Positions 35,314 through 44,465 are shown, counted from the first letter of the stretch. The stretch is DNA of 64,000 nt from Parendozoicomonas haliclonae (GCF_900174585.1 NZ_FWPT01000004.1:456746-520745); one strand, 5' to 3'. Numbers and translations: made by a program. Notes: a model not told the origin generated them from the sequence alone.

Positions 35314-36267
35314 ATGCAAGGCCACTCTATTATTGCCTCCACCGGCTCTGACCAAGAGCTGCGAGGCCGGATTTTTAATATCCAGAAGTACTCCATCTAT
35401 GATGGCGATGGCATCCGTACTCTGGTGTTCTTCAAGGGCTGTAACATTCGCTGCCCATGGTGTGCGAACCCTGAGAGCATCAGCTACGGCTACCAGGTCA
35501 TGTTCAACGAAGACAACTGCGTGAAGTGTGGCCGCTGCGTGGAAGTCTGCCCTGTTGGTGTACACACACCAAACGGCATTGATCGTACAGTCAGCTGTAT
35601 TGGTTGCCGCAAGTGTGAAGAGGTCTGCATTGGCGGAGCCCTGAAGATCATGGGTCAGGATATGACTGTCCAGGAACTGATGGATGTCATCATGCAGGAC
35701 TACAACTTCTACCTGGCCTCCAATGGTGGTGTGACCCTGAGTGGTGGTGAATGTACTCTGCAGGCGGACTTTGCTGCCAAGCTGCTGGCTGAGTGCAAGC
35801 GGATGCAGATCAACACGGCCATCGAAACCAATGGTTCAACCGCGCTGGAGAACTACGAAAAGCTGGCACCGTTTGTTGATCTGTTCCTGTTTGATATCAA
35901 GCATATCAACTCCATCAACCACAACATGATTCTGGGAATGGGTAACGAGCCGGTTCGCCGCAATCTGGAGCGCCTGGTTGAGTTGAATGCCAATATCGTT
36001 ATTCGTATGCCTTTGATTCCAGGCTACAACGACTCTTACGATGCCATCACAGGTGCCTTTGAGTATGTGATGGACCTGGCCAAGCGTAACGACAGCATCA
36101 AGCGTATCGATGTTCTGCCTTATCACCAGATGGGTAAGACCAAGTACGACATGCTGGGCATTGATTATCCTGCAGAGCATGTGAAGGCTTACAGCGGTGA
36201 GCAGCTAGCTCAGCTGGAGATGTTCTTCAAGACTTTCGATTTTGATATTCGCTTAGTTCGTCACTAA
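35314..36267 (+). CDS. cutD: CutC-activating radical SAM enzyme
   Basis: A 317-residue glycyl-radical activase. CNIRCPWC (near residue 45) is the CxxxCxxC site for the SAM-binding 4Fe-4S cluster. Two ferredoxin-type clusters follow: CVKCGRCVEVCPVG and CIGCRKCEEVC, which mark the activases of the larger GRE subfamily. Later motifs include GGVTLSGGECTLQ and AIETNG. It installs the radical on Gly827 of CutC, using S-adenosylmethionine and an electron donor. I prefer the ATG at 35314; a TTG at 35302 is also in frame. A strong terminator follows at 36290. Confidence 0.94.
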   Translation: MQGHSIIASTGSDQELRGRIFNIQKYSIYDGDGIRTLVFFKGCNIRCPWCANPESISYGYQVMFNEDNCVKCGRCVEVCPVGVHTPNGIDRTVSCIGCRKCEEVCIGGALKIMGQDMTVQELMDVIMQDYNFYLASNGGVTLSGGECTLQADFAAKLLAECKRMQINTAIETNGSTALENYEKLAPFVDLFLFDIKHINSINHNMILGMGNEPVRRNLERLVELNANIVIRMPLIPGYNDSYDAITGAFEYVMDLAKRNDSIKRIDVLPYHQMGKTKYDMLGIDYPAEHVKAYSGEQLAQLEMFFKTFDFDIRLVRH

Positions 36268-36289
36268 CCAGTATCAGGTCTCTAAAACC

Positions 36290-36330
36290 ACAAAACCCCA
36301 AAAGTAAGGATGCTTTTGGGGTTTTGTTTT
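36290..36330. terminator. rho-independent terminator of the cut operon
   Basis: ACAAAACCCCAAAAG pairs with CTTTTGGGGTTTTGT, followed by T residues. It also closes the convergent SMR gene. Confidence 0.92.
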
Positions 36331-36344
36331 AGGGAGAGGTTCGG

Positions 36345-36698
36345 TTAGTGAGCCACTGATTTAGAGAAGGCCTGAGTGATAATCGTGCCTCCCATAATCA
36401 TCCCCATTCCAATAATGGCCGGCAGGTCCAACTGCTGACCATGCCAAAGCCAGCTGATCATTGAGACAAGGATGATGCCTGCACCGCACCAGATGGCATA
36501 GGCGACACCAACCGGCATACTTTTTACTGTGATTGAAAGCAGGAAGAATGCCAGTGCATAACTGGCCAGAGTAATCAGCGTGGGAACTGGCTTGGTAAAT
36601 TGCTCTGTTTTCGGCAATGACGAGGTGGCAATGACTTCACAGGTAATAGCTATACCCAGAGCCGCCGCAGGGGGCAGGGCTGAGAGAAACTGCAGCAT
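36345..36698 (-). CDS. small multidrug resistance (EmrE-like) exporter
   Basis: A 117-residue protein with four transmembrane segments. The essential membrane Glu lies in ITCEVIATSSLPK near residue 21. MPVGVAYAIWCGAGIILVSM near residue 65 and LDLPAIIGMGMIMGGTII near 95 match the EmrE type. These pumps exchange protons for quaternary ammonium compounds; EmrE itself can carry choline and betaine. GAGG with five-base spacing selects the ATG at 36698. Convergent with cutD, it may handle choline or trimethylamine, which is inference from context. Confidence 0.88.
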   Translation of the reverse strand: MLQFLSALPPAAALGIAITCEVIATSSLPKTEQFTKPVPTLITLASYALAFFLLSITVKSMPVGVAYAIWCGAGIILVSMISWLWHGQQLDLPAIIGMGMIMGGTIITQAFSKSVAH

Positions 36699-36881
36699 AG
36701 GAACCTCTGACAAGGGGAAATTATTGTCGTTTGCTAAGTGTCAGTATTATCTCGATTTTCTGCCAACGTTGGTTGACGCAAGTCGGGTTTGGATAACCGA
36801 GCAGTTGTTTATCATCGTTGTTGGTAACCAATCCATAGCCTATATAGACCGCCATTAACCGATCTGAATTCATACCTGTCC

Positions 36882-37487
36882 ATGTCATCATCTTTTCTTT
36901 GTCCGGATTGTGACTTGCTGCTGTCGCGTATGACTTATGCGCGAGGTATTCGTGTGCGCTGCCCCCGGTGTGCACATGTGATTTATCCCTGTCGTAACAC
37001 GTTAAACAGGTGTCGTGCAGCTCTGCTGGCAGCACTTATTCTGTTTTTTCCGGCCAACATTATTCCTGTGCTAACGGTTGAGGTTGGCTTCAGCAGCCAG
37101 ACCAGCACTATTTCTACTGGTGTTTTCACGTTGTGGCGTGAAGGCATGCCAGTTGTTGCTTTTATGGTGCTGTTGTTTGCCATCATTGTGCCGTTCCTAC
37201 GGCTGGTTATCGCAGGGCTGGCATTACTGCCTCCACAGGTTCTTAAACGGCGTGGTTTGCTGGTGATGCGCTGGCACCACATACTGGAAGACTGGGGCAT
37301 GGTGGATATTTTTATGCTGGGTGTTCTGGTGGCTATCGTGAAGCTGAATGATTTTGCCACCATTACTGTGGAACGCGGCTTCTGGTTTTTGGCCGCCATG
37401 ATGGTTATGGAGTTACGGGTGGTTCAACTCATGCCCGTTGAACAGCTCTGGCAGCGCTATCATAAGTTTCAGGTGCAGTCTCAATGA
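36882..37487 (+). CDS. PqiA/LetA-type membrane protein, first half
   Basis: A 201-residue protein. The N-terminus has a zinc ribbon (CPDCDLLL and CPRCAH), followed by about four transmembrane segments, with the family patterns FPANIIPVLTVE, STISTGVFTLWREGMP and WGMVDIFMLGVLVAIVKL. In E. coli PqiA is one chain of two such halves; here each half is a separate gene. It acts with the MCE protein PqiB in lipid movement between the two membranes. Its stop overlaps the next start by four bases. Confidence 0.88.
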   Translation: MSSSFLCPDCDLLLSRMTYARGIRVRCPRCAHVIYPCRNTLNRCRAALLAALILFFPANIIPVLTVEVGFSSQTSTISTGVFTLWREGMPVVAFMVLLFAIIVPFLRLVIAGLALLPPQVLKRRGLLVMRWHHILEDWGMVDIFMLGVLVAIVKLNDFATITVERGFWFLAAMMVMELRVVQLMPVEQLWQRYHKFQVQSQ

Positions 37488-38083
37488 TCCGTTGTCGTGT
37501 TTGTGGCATCAATAATGAGGCCGAGGCTTCCCGTTGTCAGAGATGTTTTAGCAAGGTTTCCTGGCGCATAGATAACAGTGTCTCGAAAACCTGGGCTCTG
37601 CTGATCACTGCTTTGCTGCTTTATATTCCGGCTAATCTTCTGCCGATCATGTCTATCTCGAAACTGGAGATGGTACAGCTGGATACCATTTTTTCCGGAG
37701 TTATCAGTCTGGCCAGCAGTGGAATGGTACCTATAGCCATTCTGGTTTTTGTTGCCAGTATTCTGGTTCCGCTTATCAAGATTCTTGGCCTGGCCACATT
37801 ACTGCTCAATGTGCAGGGCGTTCTGCACGGCAATATTATGCATCTCAGTCGTTTATATCGGTTTATTGAGTGGGTTGGCCGCTGGTCGATGCTGGATATT
37901 TTTATGATCGCTATTCTTGTCTCTGTTGTTCAGGGGCGGTTGCTGACCATCCATGCCGGACCGGCAGCCACAGCTTTTGTCAGTGTGGTTATTCTGACCA
38001 TGCTGGCGAGTCGCTCTTTTGATCTCAGGTTGTTGTGGGACCGACACCTTGAAGAGGTACGGTTCAGCGAGGAAAAACAATGA
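37484..38083 (+). CDS. PqiA/LetA-type membrane protein, second half
   Basis: A 199-residue paralogue of its neighbour: zinc ribbon CRVCGINN...CQRC, then four hydrophobic segments with IPANLLPIMSISKLEM, DTIFSGVISLASSGMVPIAI and WSMLDIFMIAILVSVVQG. It presumably pairs with the upstream protein to rebuild the two-half PqiA. It overlaps both neighbours by ATGA and is thus coupled to the first half and to pqiB. Confidence 0.88.
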   Translation: MIRCRVCGINNEAEASRCQRCFSKVSWRIDNSVSKTWALLITALLLYIPANLLPIMSISKLEMVQLDTIFSGVISLASSGMVPIAILVFVASILVPLIKILGLATLLLNVQGVLHGNIMHLSRLYRFIEWVGRWSMLDIFMIAILVSVVQGRLLTIHAGPAATAFVSVVILTMLASRSFDLRLLWDRHLEEVRFSEEKQ

Positions 38084-40038
38084 AAGATTCCGGTGGTATC
38101 AGGGACCCTCATCAGCCTTTGATCGAGAAAAAACACCAATGGTTTATCTGGCTGATCCCCTTGATTGCCTTGTCTATCACCGCCTGGATGGGCTGGGAAG
38201 CCTGGGAGAACAGGGGCATTAATATCACGGTCTACTTTTCTGATGGTGATGGCATTGTGGCTGGTAAAACACTGGTGCGTTATAACGGCCTGCAGGTCGG
38301 AACGGTTGAGAGTGTCCATCTGACCAGTAACCTGAAAAGCGTAGTAACCGAGGTTAATGTACGACGGGAGCTTGAGGACTGGCTGACGGATAAAACCAGC
38401 TTCTGGCTGGTTAAGCCTGAGATTTCGATGGCGGGAGTGACAGGCATTGAAGCCTTGATGTCCGGTAACTACATCACCTTCAACCCGGAGCGTGGTAATC
38501 GAACGTTGAGTTTTGAAGCACTCAATGAAGCTCCGCCATTGGCAACCAGCAAGCCGGGATTGCATCTGACTTTAAAGGCCAGTGATGCTGGTTCTCTGAT
38601 GGCTGGCAGTCCGGTTTATTCCCGTGAAATCAAAGTGGGTGAAATTGAGCAGGTGCATCTGGCAAAGGATGGGCAGTCAGTGGCTGTCCATGTCTATATC
38701 GAGCCGGAATACACCCAACTGGTGAAAACCAATACCCGCTTCTGGAATGTGAGTGGCCTGGATATTTCTGGTCCGCTGTCACAGCTGAAAGTGCATATGG
38801 CTTCTGTTGTCTCACTGGTCAAAGGTGGTATTGCATTCTCGACGCCTGATTGGGAGTCTTCTACTCAGTCCGCGATAAACAGCACATCCTATACACTGTA
38901 CAAGGACTATGCGGCAGCGAAGACCGGAATCCCGATCGATATTGAGTTCCCTCTTGGTACTGAGATTGTGCCTGTTGGAGGGCGGGTTCTGTTTTATGGT
39001 GTCGAGGTGGGCGTAGTTCGTGATTACAAGATCAGTAAAGACATGCAGTCGTTTGTTGTGACTGCTGCCATTAACCCTATGGCGGATAAAGTTCTCGTCG
39101 ATGGTGCACGCTTCTGGCTGGTAGAAACCAAGGTCACCCCAAAAGGTATTCAGGGATTGAATGCATTGTTTGAGGGGCCTTATATCGCCATGGATATCAG
39201 TGAAACGGCAATCAATGCCGCCAAAAAGAAGAGCCGTTTTCAAGGGTATCTCAGCAAGCCGCCAGCCAGTCCGAATGCGCCGGGTCTGCACATGAAACTC
39301 ATCACGGATGATGCCAGTGGTATCAGTGCCGGCAGTGGTGTCTGGATGCACGGTGTACAGATTGGCTCGATTGAAAGTGTACGGCTGAAGCCCGGGCATG
39401 TTGAGATTGCGGTGCTGATCCAGCGTCGCTATCAGTCACTGATACGCAAAGGTTCAAAATGCTGGAACACATCCGGGGTGAAAGTGTCGGCGGGTTTGAA
39501 TGGCATAGAGCTTCGCACTCGCCCGTTTGAATCCATGCTGGCCGGTGGAATTACCTGTGAAACCGGCAATGAAAACCTTCCGGCGGCTGAGAATGGGCAA
39601 CGCGTAAAGCTCTATGCCAGCAGGGATGAAGCCTTTGTTTCCGGAAAGGTCTTTTTCCTGACTGCGCAGAATGCACCCTCTTTAGTCACTGGTGCTCCTG
39701 TTTATTACCATGGTGTTGAGGTTGGGGTTATTGAAAAGATGGGGCTGGATGATCCGGCCAGTCAGGTGTTGATACAGCTAAGAATCAAGCCGTCTTATGA
39801 GTCTCTGGTCACCAGTGCCAGCCAGTTCTGGAATGTCAGCGGCTTTGATGCCCGGTTCAGTCTGTGGGATGGGGTGAAGATCAAAAGTGAGTCGTTGGAG
39901 TCTCTGGCTTTTGGAGGGGTGGCTTTCGCGACACCTGCTCAGGCTCTGGCTGCTCCTGCAGATATGCGCTTCCCGCTTCATAACGGGCCCAAGGCTGAGT
40001 GGCTGGGCTGGAACCCTGATATCTACCTGACTGAATAA
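38080..40038 (+). CDS. pqiB: PqiB-type MCE-domain protein with five MCE repeats
   Basis: A 652-residue protein with one N-terminal transmembrane segment (WFIWLIPLIALSITAWMG). Five MCE domains can be counted by their turn motif: TLVRYNGLQVGTV, SPVYSREIKVGEI, GRVLFYGVEVGVV, SGVWMHGVQIGSI and APVYYHGVEVGVI. E. coli PqiB has three and LetB has seven, so five is intermediate. MCE rings stack into a hydrophobic tube across the periplasm for lipid transport. No pqiC-like lipoprotein follows. Confidence 0.88.
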   Translation: MKDSGGIRDPHQPLIEKKHQWFIWLIPLIALSITAWMGWEAWENRGINITVYFSDGDGIVAGKTLVRYNGLQVGTVESVHLTSNLKSVVTEVNVRRELEDWLTDKTSFWLVKPEISMAGVTGIEALMSGNYITFNPERGNRTLSFEALNEAPPLATSKPGLHLTLKASDAGSLMAGSPVYSREIKVGEIEQVHLAKDGQSVAVHVYIEPEYTQLVKTNTRFWNVSGLDISGPLSQLKVHMASVVSLVKGGIAFSTPDWESSTQSAINSTSYTLYKDYAAAKTGIPIDIEFPLGTEIVPVGGRVLFYGVEVGVVRDYKISKDMQSFVVTAAINPMADKVLVDGARFWLVETKVTPKGIQGLNALFEGPYIAMDISETAINAAKKKSRFQGYLSKPPASPNAPGLHMKLITDDASGISAGSGVWMHGVQIGSIESVRLKPGHVEIAVLIQRRYQSLIRKGSKCWNTSGVKVSAGLNGIELRTRPFESMLAGGITCETGNENLPAAENGQRVKLYASRDEAFVSGKVFFLTAQNAPSLVTGAPVYYHGVEVGVIEKMGLDDPASQVLIQLRIKPSYESLVTSASQFWNVSGFDARFSLWDGVKIKSESLESLAFGGVAFATPAQALAAPADMRFPLHNGPKAEWLGWNPDIYLTE

Positions 40039-40190
40039 AAACGATACGCCGCCTGCCCTGCGGGCGGCTCAAGAAGGCTTATCCATCGCCGATAACTGAC
40101 ATTCCCTTGGAAAAAGGCCGGGTCTGGGAACCAACACTCAGCTTCGTAGTCCAAGCCTTTCCCTCTGGGATTGAATGCAATAAGAAAAGA

Positions 40191-40352
40191 ATGGATACAG
40201 CTATGAACAACAATAAGGGCTATAAGCCAACAACAGAGAACCATACAGCTCAGCGGAAACCTGGCTCTTTCTTAAGGTTTAGCAGCCTTAAGCGCCGTTC
40301 TATTCCGCAGCAAGCGAAAGAGCGAGCTTTAGAAACAGGTAAAGCCTCCTGA
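40191..40352 (+). CDS. possible small basic protein
   Basis: A 53-residue frame in the 343-base gap between pqiB and the GDSL-like gene. It is rich in Lys, Arg and Ser (FLRFSSLKRRSIPQQAKERA). A weak AAGAAAAGA lies ahead of the ATG; a second ATG lies at 40203. No family recognised. A hairpin of GCCGCC and GGCGGC at 40048-40068 separates it from pqiB. It may not be real. Confidence 0.3.
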   Translation: MDTAMNNNKGYKPTTENHTAQRKPGSFLRFSSLKRRSIPQQAKERALETGKAS

Positions 40353-40381
40353 CAGGAGCCGGTATCCACCGACTCCATCAC

Positions 40382-41932
40382 TTATCTGCACTGATAGCCA
40401 TTGCTAGCTAAAAGTTTGCAAACCAAGTCTGCAACAATAGTGTGTCCGTGGCTGGTGAGATTGAAATCATCGTAGAACAGGTGCTGCTCGGGGTTATTGC
40501 AGCGGGAAACCCTGTGACCAAAGAAGCGATAGGTCGCCTGCAGTGAAGAACCGTTCCGAACAATGTCATCGGTGAACAGAGTACGGTTGGTCATACTGGG
40601 AACATGAACCACCGAAGCGTTGGCGGGTTCTTCCTCGTTCTCATCAATAACATTCAGGCAGGGCTTCAAACTGAGTTGTTGCGCTTTGGCCTCTTTGAGC
40701 AACTCTTCACCACCTGACAGTGTGGTGATCCGGACACCTTCGTTCTCGGTGGTGAGATCTCTGATCATGTCATTCAACAGGATGTTGTGCTCACTGACTT
40801 TGGAAAGCATGGTGTCGGCTTTTGCCTTGTTCATGGCTTTAACGGCCGGTAGTTGACTCAGGTGGGAGAGATGAGTCACCACAATGTGCCTGGCCTGATC
40901 TTTGTTGATCAGTGCGCTCAAACCTTTGCGTAGAGTGGATATCACATCGGACGGCAAGGCATCATCAATAATGTAATCGTCCGGTCCGTAAATAATCAGA
41001 TAGAGAGTTGAGTCGGGAGGGTTGGTCTCCTTCAATGTCTGGTTGTTACTGTAGCCATGGACCAGATATTCAAAGCTGGGAGGAATATCGTTTTTCAACA
41101 GGTTCTGGAATTTATCCAGCCCGTCTTTACTCATGTTTTTGGCAGCAATATTCCAGAAAGAATCTTTCTCGGTCGGCATCTTATGCAAAAGGGTGTCGAG
41201 AAAGTTTGAACCAAGCGCCAGATAGTTCAGCCACTCACTGAATGAAAGAAAGTCATCGCCAGAAAGCTCATCTCGGACATGACTACCGGCATAGGCCAGA
41301 CTGATAAAGTCTTTGCGGTTGTCCGGGTTCAGCCCCATCCGTGTTGCCAGCATCTCCGCCCAAACCCGAGGGCCGTTAGTGAATCGTCCACCGGCATCAT
41401 AAAGCTGGCCGGGAGGCAGAACAGGAAGACCAATGCTCGGATACAGCCACAGCATGGATTGCAGCAACAGTTCACTTCTGTCGATCACAAGATCGAGCGG
41501 CTTGGCCAGCAGGTGGGCAAGGCCACTGTGATAAAGCAGAGTTGCGACCAAAGATATGCCGGCCGCGCGGGAGAGCAGGAAGTAATCTTCAGCGTAGGGA
41601 ATCTTGTCGATCAGCTTGTCCCAGTGCATATAGCTGAAGCCAAACCAGAGCCCACTGGAAAACAGCATGGAAGACGCTGCATCAATAATGTCGGGCCCGT
41701 GATGGCGCATATCATCCCGTAAACGAGAAGGTCGTTTACGCCCGGCCAGTTCATCAAACAACTCACAGGTGTTGCCGTTATCGCTGAGGGCATTGCCGAA
41801 AACAACAATATGTTTGATTTTTACCGGCTGATCTTCGGGGTTATCTTCTGAAGCGGGTGAGCCGGGACTAAAGGCCAGAGCAAGTATTAGGGTAAGGCTG
41901 GATAAGGTTAGACAGTGAGAGACCCTAAGCAT
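40382..41932 (-). CDS. secreted GDSL/SGNH-like protein lacking the nucleophilic serine
   Basis: A 516-residue protein with a signal peptide (LTLSSLTLILALAFSPGSPA). Block I reads F45-GNALSDNGN instead of FGDSLSDxGN, so Asp is Asn and the catalytic Ser is Ala48. Block III reads IIYGPDDYI in place of GxND, and block V reads FYDDFNLTSHGH in place of DxxHPT. The overall order of blocks fits an SGNH lipase with an inserted central region (about 90-270). The enzyme is either inactive on esters or uses Ser50. The ATG at 41932 was chosen over an upstream TTG. Confidence 0.7.
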   Translation of the reverse strand: MLRVSHCLTLSSLTLILALAFSPGSPASEDNPEDQPVKIKHIVVFGNALSDNGNTCELFDELAGRKRPSRLRDDMRHHGPDIIDAASSMLFSSGLWFGFSYMHWDKLIDKIPYAEDYFLLSRAAGISLVATLLYHSGLAHLLAKPLDLVIDRSELLLQSMLWLYPSIGLPVLPPGQLYDAGGRFTNGPRVWAEMLATRMGLNPDNRKDFISLAYAGSHVRDELSGDDFLSFSEWLNYLALGSNFLDTLLHKMPTEKDSFWNIAAKNMSKDGLDKFQNLLKNDIPPSFEYLVHGYSNNQTLKETNPPDSTLYLIIYGPDDYIIDDALPSDVISTLRKGLSALINKDQARHIVVTHLSHLSQLPAVKAMNKAKADTMLSKVSEHNILLNDMIRDLTTENEGVRITTLSGGEELLKEAKAQQLSLKPCLNVIDENEEEPANASVVHVPSMTNRTLFTDDIVRNGSSLQATYRFFGHRVSRCNNPEQHLFYDDFNLTSHGHTIVADLVCKLLASNGYQCR

Positions 41933-42025
41933 CTGGCAAAACCTCTGAGACAAAATCCCGGGTGATTGAGATTAGTTGCAGAATGCTCGCTATGCTGAAA
42001 TAACAGGGTTCAGTGACGAAAAAAT

Positions 42026-42316
42026 ATGGACAGTCTAAAACCATGCCCGTCGTGTAATGGCGATGCTGAAGTGATTCAGTTTCCGGTGGCTGATGACATG
42101 CTCTGGCAAGTGAACTGCCAGGATTGCGGAATGGCAACGGAGATGGATGATGAGCGGATCATCTGCATTCAGCACTGGAATCGGCGAGTTAAAGAAGAAC
42201 GGCTTCGCTATCTGGTTACCTTGCTGGGAGTGTTATTGCCCGCCGGGATGTTGCTGATGTTTTTTTTAGGGGCCCTGCTGGGTGTCTCTATGATCAGTGG
42301 GAATGCATTGGGCTGA
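42026..42316 (+). CDS. Lar-like zinc-ribbon protein with a C-terminal membrane segment
   Basis: A 96-residue protein. LKPCPSCNGDAEVIQF and VNCQDCGMATEMDDE, then IQHWNRR, fit the two-knuckle pattern of restriction-alleviation (Lar) type proteins (CPxCxG ... CxxCG ... W-N-x-R). Residues about 66-90 form a transmembrane helix (VTLLGVLLPAGMLLMFFLGA), which known Lar proteins lack. The role is unknown. A GAGGTGATG...CATCACCTC hairpin at 42315-42336 follows the stop and separates it from the convergent hisC. Confidence 0.65.
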   Translation: MDSLKPCPSCNGDAEVIQFPVADDMLWQVNCQDCGMATEMDDERIICIQHWNRRVKEERLRYLVTLLGVLLPAGMLLMFFLGALLGVSMISGNALG

Positions 42317-42354
42317 GGTGATGTATTCATCACCTCATACATGTGCCACACGTC

Positions 42355-43407
42355 TTATAAACAACGCTCAAGAACCTGAATCAGTCTCTCAGTCTGTTCC
42401 TGGGTTCCCAAAGTAATCCTTAGACCTTTGTTTCCGTCACTATCATCTTTGGGGCGCACAAGAATATGTGCAGCCATCAGTTCATTGAACATAAGCTCCG
42501 GATTTTGCGGGAACAGCCAAAGGTAGTTGGCTGCGCTGGGCCAGTAAGTGATCTGATGCTTATCCAGCCATTGTTCCATTATCGGTTTGGAAACCGACAT
42601 TACCTCTTTCACATACTCGTGGGTATATTCCGGATGTGAAAGTGCGGCTCTGGCAGCCACCAGGGCAAGCTGGTTTACATCATACGGGCCACGAATATTC
42701 AGCAGAGCCTGGATGTTTTCAGCAGCAGAAAGCACGTAGCCAAAACGTATAGAAGGCAGCCCCCAGGTTTTGGAGAAAGTCCGGGTGATCGTCAGGTTGG
42801 GGTACTGATCCAGAGCGTCACAGACGGTTGCCTTGGTGTACTCGAAATAACATTCATCCACCAGAATTGTGCAATCCGGTGCAGCAGCGGCAATTTTCAG
42901 AATATCTTCCCGGGGAACTTCTGTGCCACTGGGGTTGTTAGGGTTGGCGATAACAATCAGACGGGTTTTGTCGTTGATTGCCGCAAGAACATCCTCAGTG
43001 GGGAAACCATTTTCACGGGTATAGGCAGGCTCAATAATCGAGAGATTTTCGATCATGGCGCATTGGTTATACATAGGAAAACATGGGCCGGGAATAATCA
43101 CTTCATCGCCTTCACGGCATGAAGCGCGAATGATCAGATCAATGCCTTGATCAGACCCGTTAGTGATCATCACCTGTTCGTCTTTAGCGCCGCAGTAGTC
43201 AGCCAGCTGCGCAGTGATATCACCATAAAACGGATAGGTTTGCAGGGAGCCATCGCGGATATAGTCCACCAGAGCATCTTCAATAACCTTGCTGACTGGC
43301 AAGGTGCGCTCGTTAAAATCCAGAAGAAGATGGTGATGAGGATTACGCCCTTCAAGTGGTGGCTTATAGGCGCCCATCTGGCGGATATGTGATTTAAAAA
43401 TACTCAT
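42355..43407 (-). CDS. hisC: histidinol-phosphate aminotransferase
   Basis: A 350-residue fold-type I PLP enzyme. LDFNERTLPVSKVIEDALVD is the substrate arm, VMITNGSDQGIDLIIRA binds PLP, ANPNNPSGTEVPREDI is the conserved loop, and FSKTWGLPSIRFGY holds the Schiff-base lysine. It converts imidazole-acetol phosphate to histidinol phosphate, or acts on related aromatic substrates; the solitary setting leaves the exact role open. The ATG at 43407 follows GGGAAG and is preferred to 43419. Confidence 0.85.
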   Translation of the reverse strand: MSIFKSHIRQMGAYKPPLEGRNPHHHLLLDFNERTLPVSKVIEDALVDYIRDGSLQTYPFYGDITAQLADYCGAKDEQVMITNGSDQGIDLIIRASCREGDEVIIPGPCFPMYNQCAMIENLSIIEPAYTRENGFPTEDVLAAINDKTRLIVIANPNNPSGTEVPREDILKIAAAAPDCTILVDECYFEYTKATVCDALDQYPNLTITRTFSKTWGLPSIRFGYVLSAAENIQALLNIRGPYDVNQLALVAARAALSHPEYTHEYVKEVMSVSKPIMEQWLDKHQITYWPSAANYLWLFPQNPELMFNELMAAHILVRPKDDSDGNKGLRITLGTQEQTERLIQVLERCL

Positions 43408-43526
43408 ATCGCTTCCCATCTCTGGTGAGAAAATTATTGGATGTATTTATTGTTGTCTGGCGGAGGGTAAAGCCCGCACAGGGATAGTATGCAGGGTAAG
43501 GACGCTTTACCAGCGCCCGGAACAAA

Positions 43527-44465
43527 TTACTGCTTCTTCCGGGCGTGGCTCTCCATCTGTTGCAGTTTCTGCTGATGTTTTTTGAACTCTTCCGGCGTGG
43601 TACGCATGCGGAATTCGATTTGCGGATCATTCAGATCGGACTCATGACCAGCCGGTTGTTGCTTGCTCTGTTTACCGGCTTTAGCTTCCATTTTGCGGTT
43701 GAGCTCGGCAATGGCTTCCGGAGACAGCTTTTGGGAAGGGTCGAAAGGACCACGGTGGAAAAGCATCGTGGACTTGTCGCTTTGCAATTGCTGTTCAATG
43801 GCACTGGTAAGCAATTTTGAATAGAAGCTGGGCCACTGGAAATTGGTATCGCCGAGCATCTCGGACGCTTCAATCATCTGTTGCCGATAACTGGCGTAGT
43901 CTTGAAGCATCTGTGTTTCCGGACGTTTGCTGTGCAATTCTTTTTGCAGATGGGCTGTTTCCGTCGATAGAAAATCCACGTATGAGCTGCGCACATCTTG
44001 GGGGAGAGCATCTTTACCTTCCAAAGGTGGAAATAGTTGAACAGGCTCTTTGGCCCCCGGAGGCTGAACCTTGATTACAGCACCCATCAGCTTTGCCATT
44101 TCCGGGTCTTTGATAATGTCCTGAATATTGGCCAGCTGGTCTCTGACCCACATATCAGATACCAGCTGATACAGACTTTTTTGTAATACCACCCTCTGCG
44201 CTTTGAGCTGTTCTATGGCCGCTGCCTGTTGAGGATTAACCGCAGGCGAGGCATTTGTAGGGCTGGCTGATCTGGGAGCCCCCGCGGGCATCTGACCCTG
44301 AGATTGCTGGCCTTGTTGCACAGAGTGTTGAGCATTGGGTTGCGTTGTTCCAACCCTGCGCTGATTACTTTGACCAGAGTTGTTATCCCCGGAGGGGCTC
44401 GGTGGTTGCTCGGTGGTGACAGGCGCGGTCTGGCCGCCTCGGCCTATTGGTCCTGGAGAACTCAT
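43527..44465 (-). CDS. largely disordered Gln/Ser/Pro-rich protein, function unknown
   Basis: A 312-residue protein. Residues 1-80 are low-complexity (Gly, Pro, Ser, Gln) and likely unfolded. The rest is helical with long stretches such as IEQLKAQRVVLQKSLYQLVS and QKELHSKRPETQMLQDYASY, and the tail is basic with glutamine-rich coils (FKKHQQKLQQMESHARKKQ). No signal peptide. No family recognised. It overlaps the lipoprotein gene upstream by four bases, so the two form a pair. Confidence 0.6.
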   Translation of the reverse strand: MSSPGPIGRGGQTAPVTTEQPPSPSGDNNSGQSNQRRVGTTQPNAQHSVQQGQQSQGQMPAGAPRSASPTNASPAVNPQQAAAIEQLKAQRVVLQKSLYQLVSDMWVRDQLANIQDIIKDPEMAKLMGAVIKVQPPGAKEPVQLFPPLEGKDALPQDVRSSYVDFLSTETAHLQKELHSKRPETQMLQDYASYRQQMIEASEMLGDTNFQWPSFYSKLLTSAIEQQLQSDKSTMLFHRGPFDPSQKLSPEAIAELNRKMEAKAGKQSKQQPAGHESDLNDPQIEFRMRTTPEEFKKHQQKLQQMESHARKKQ

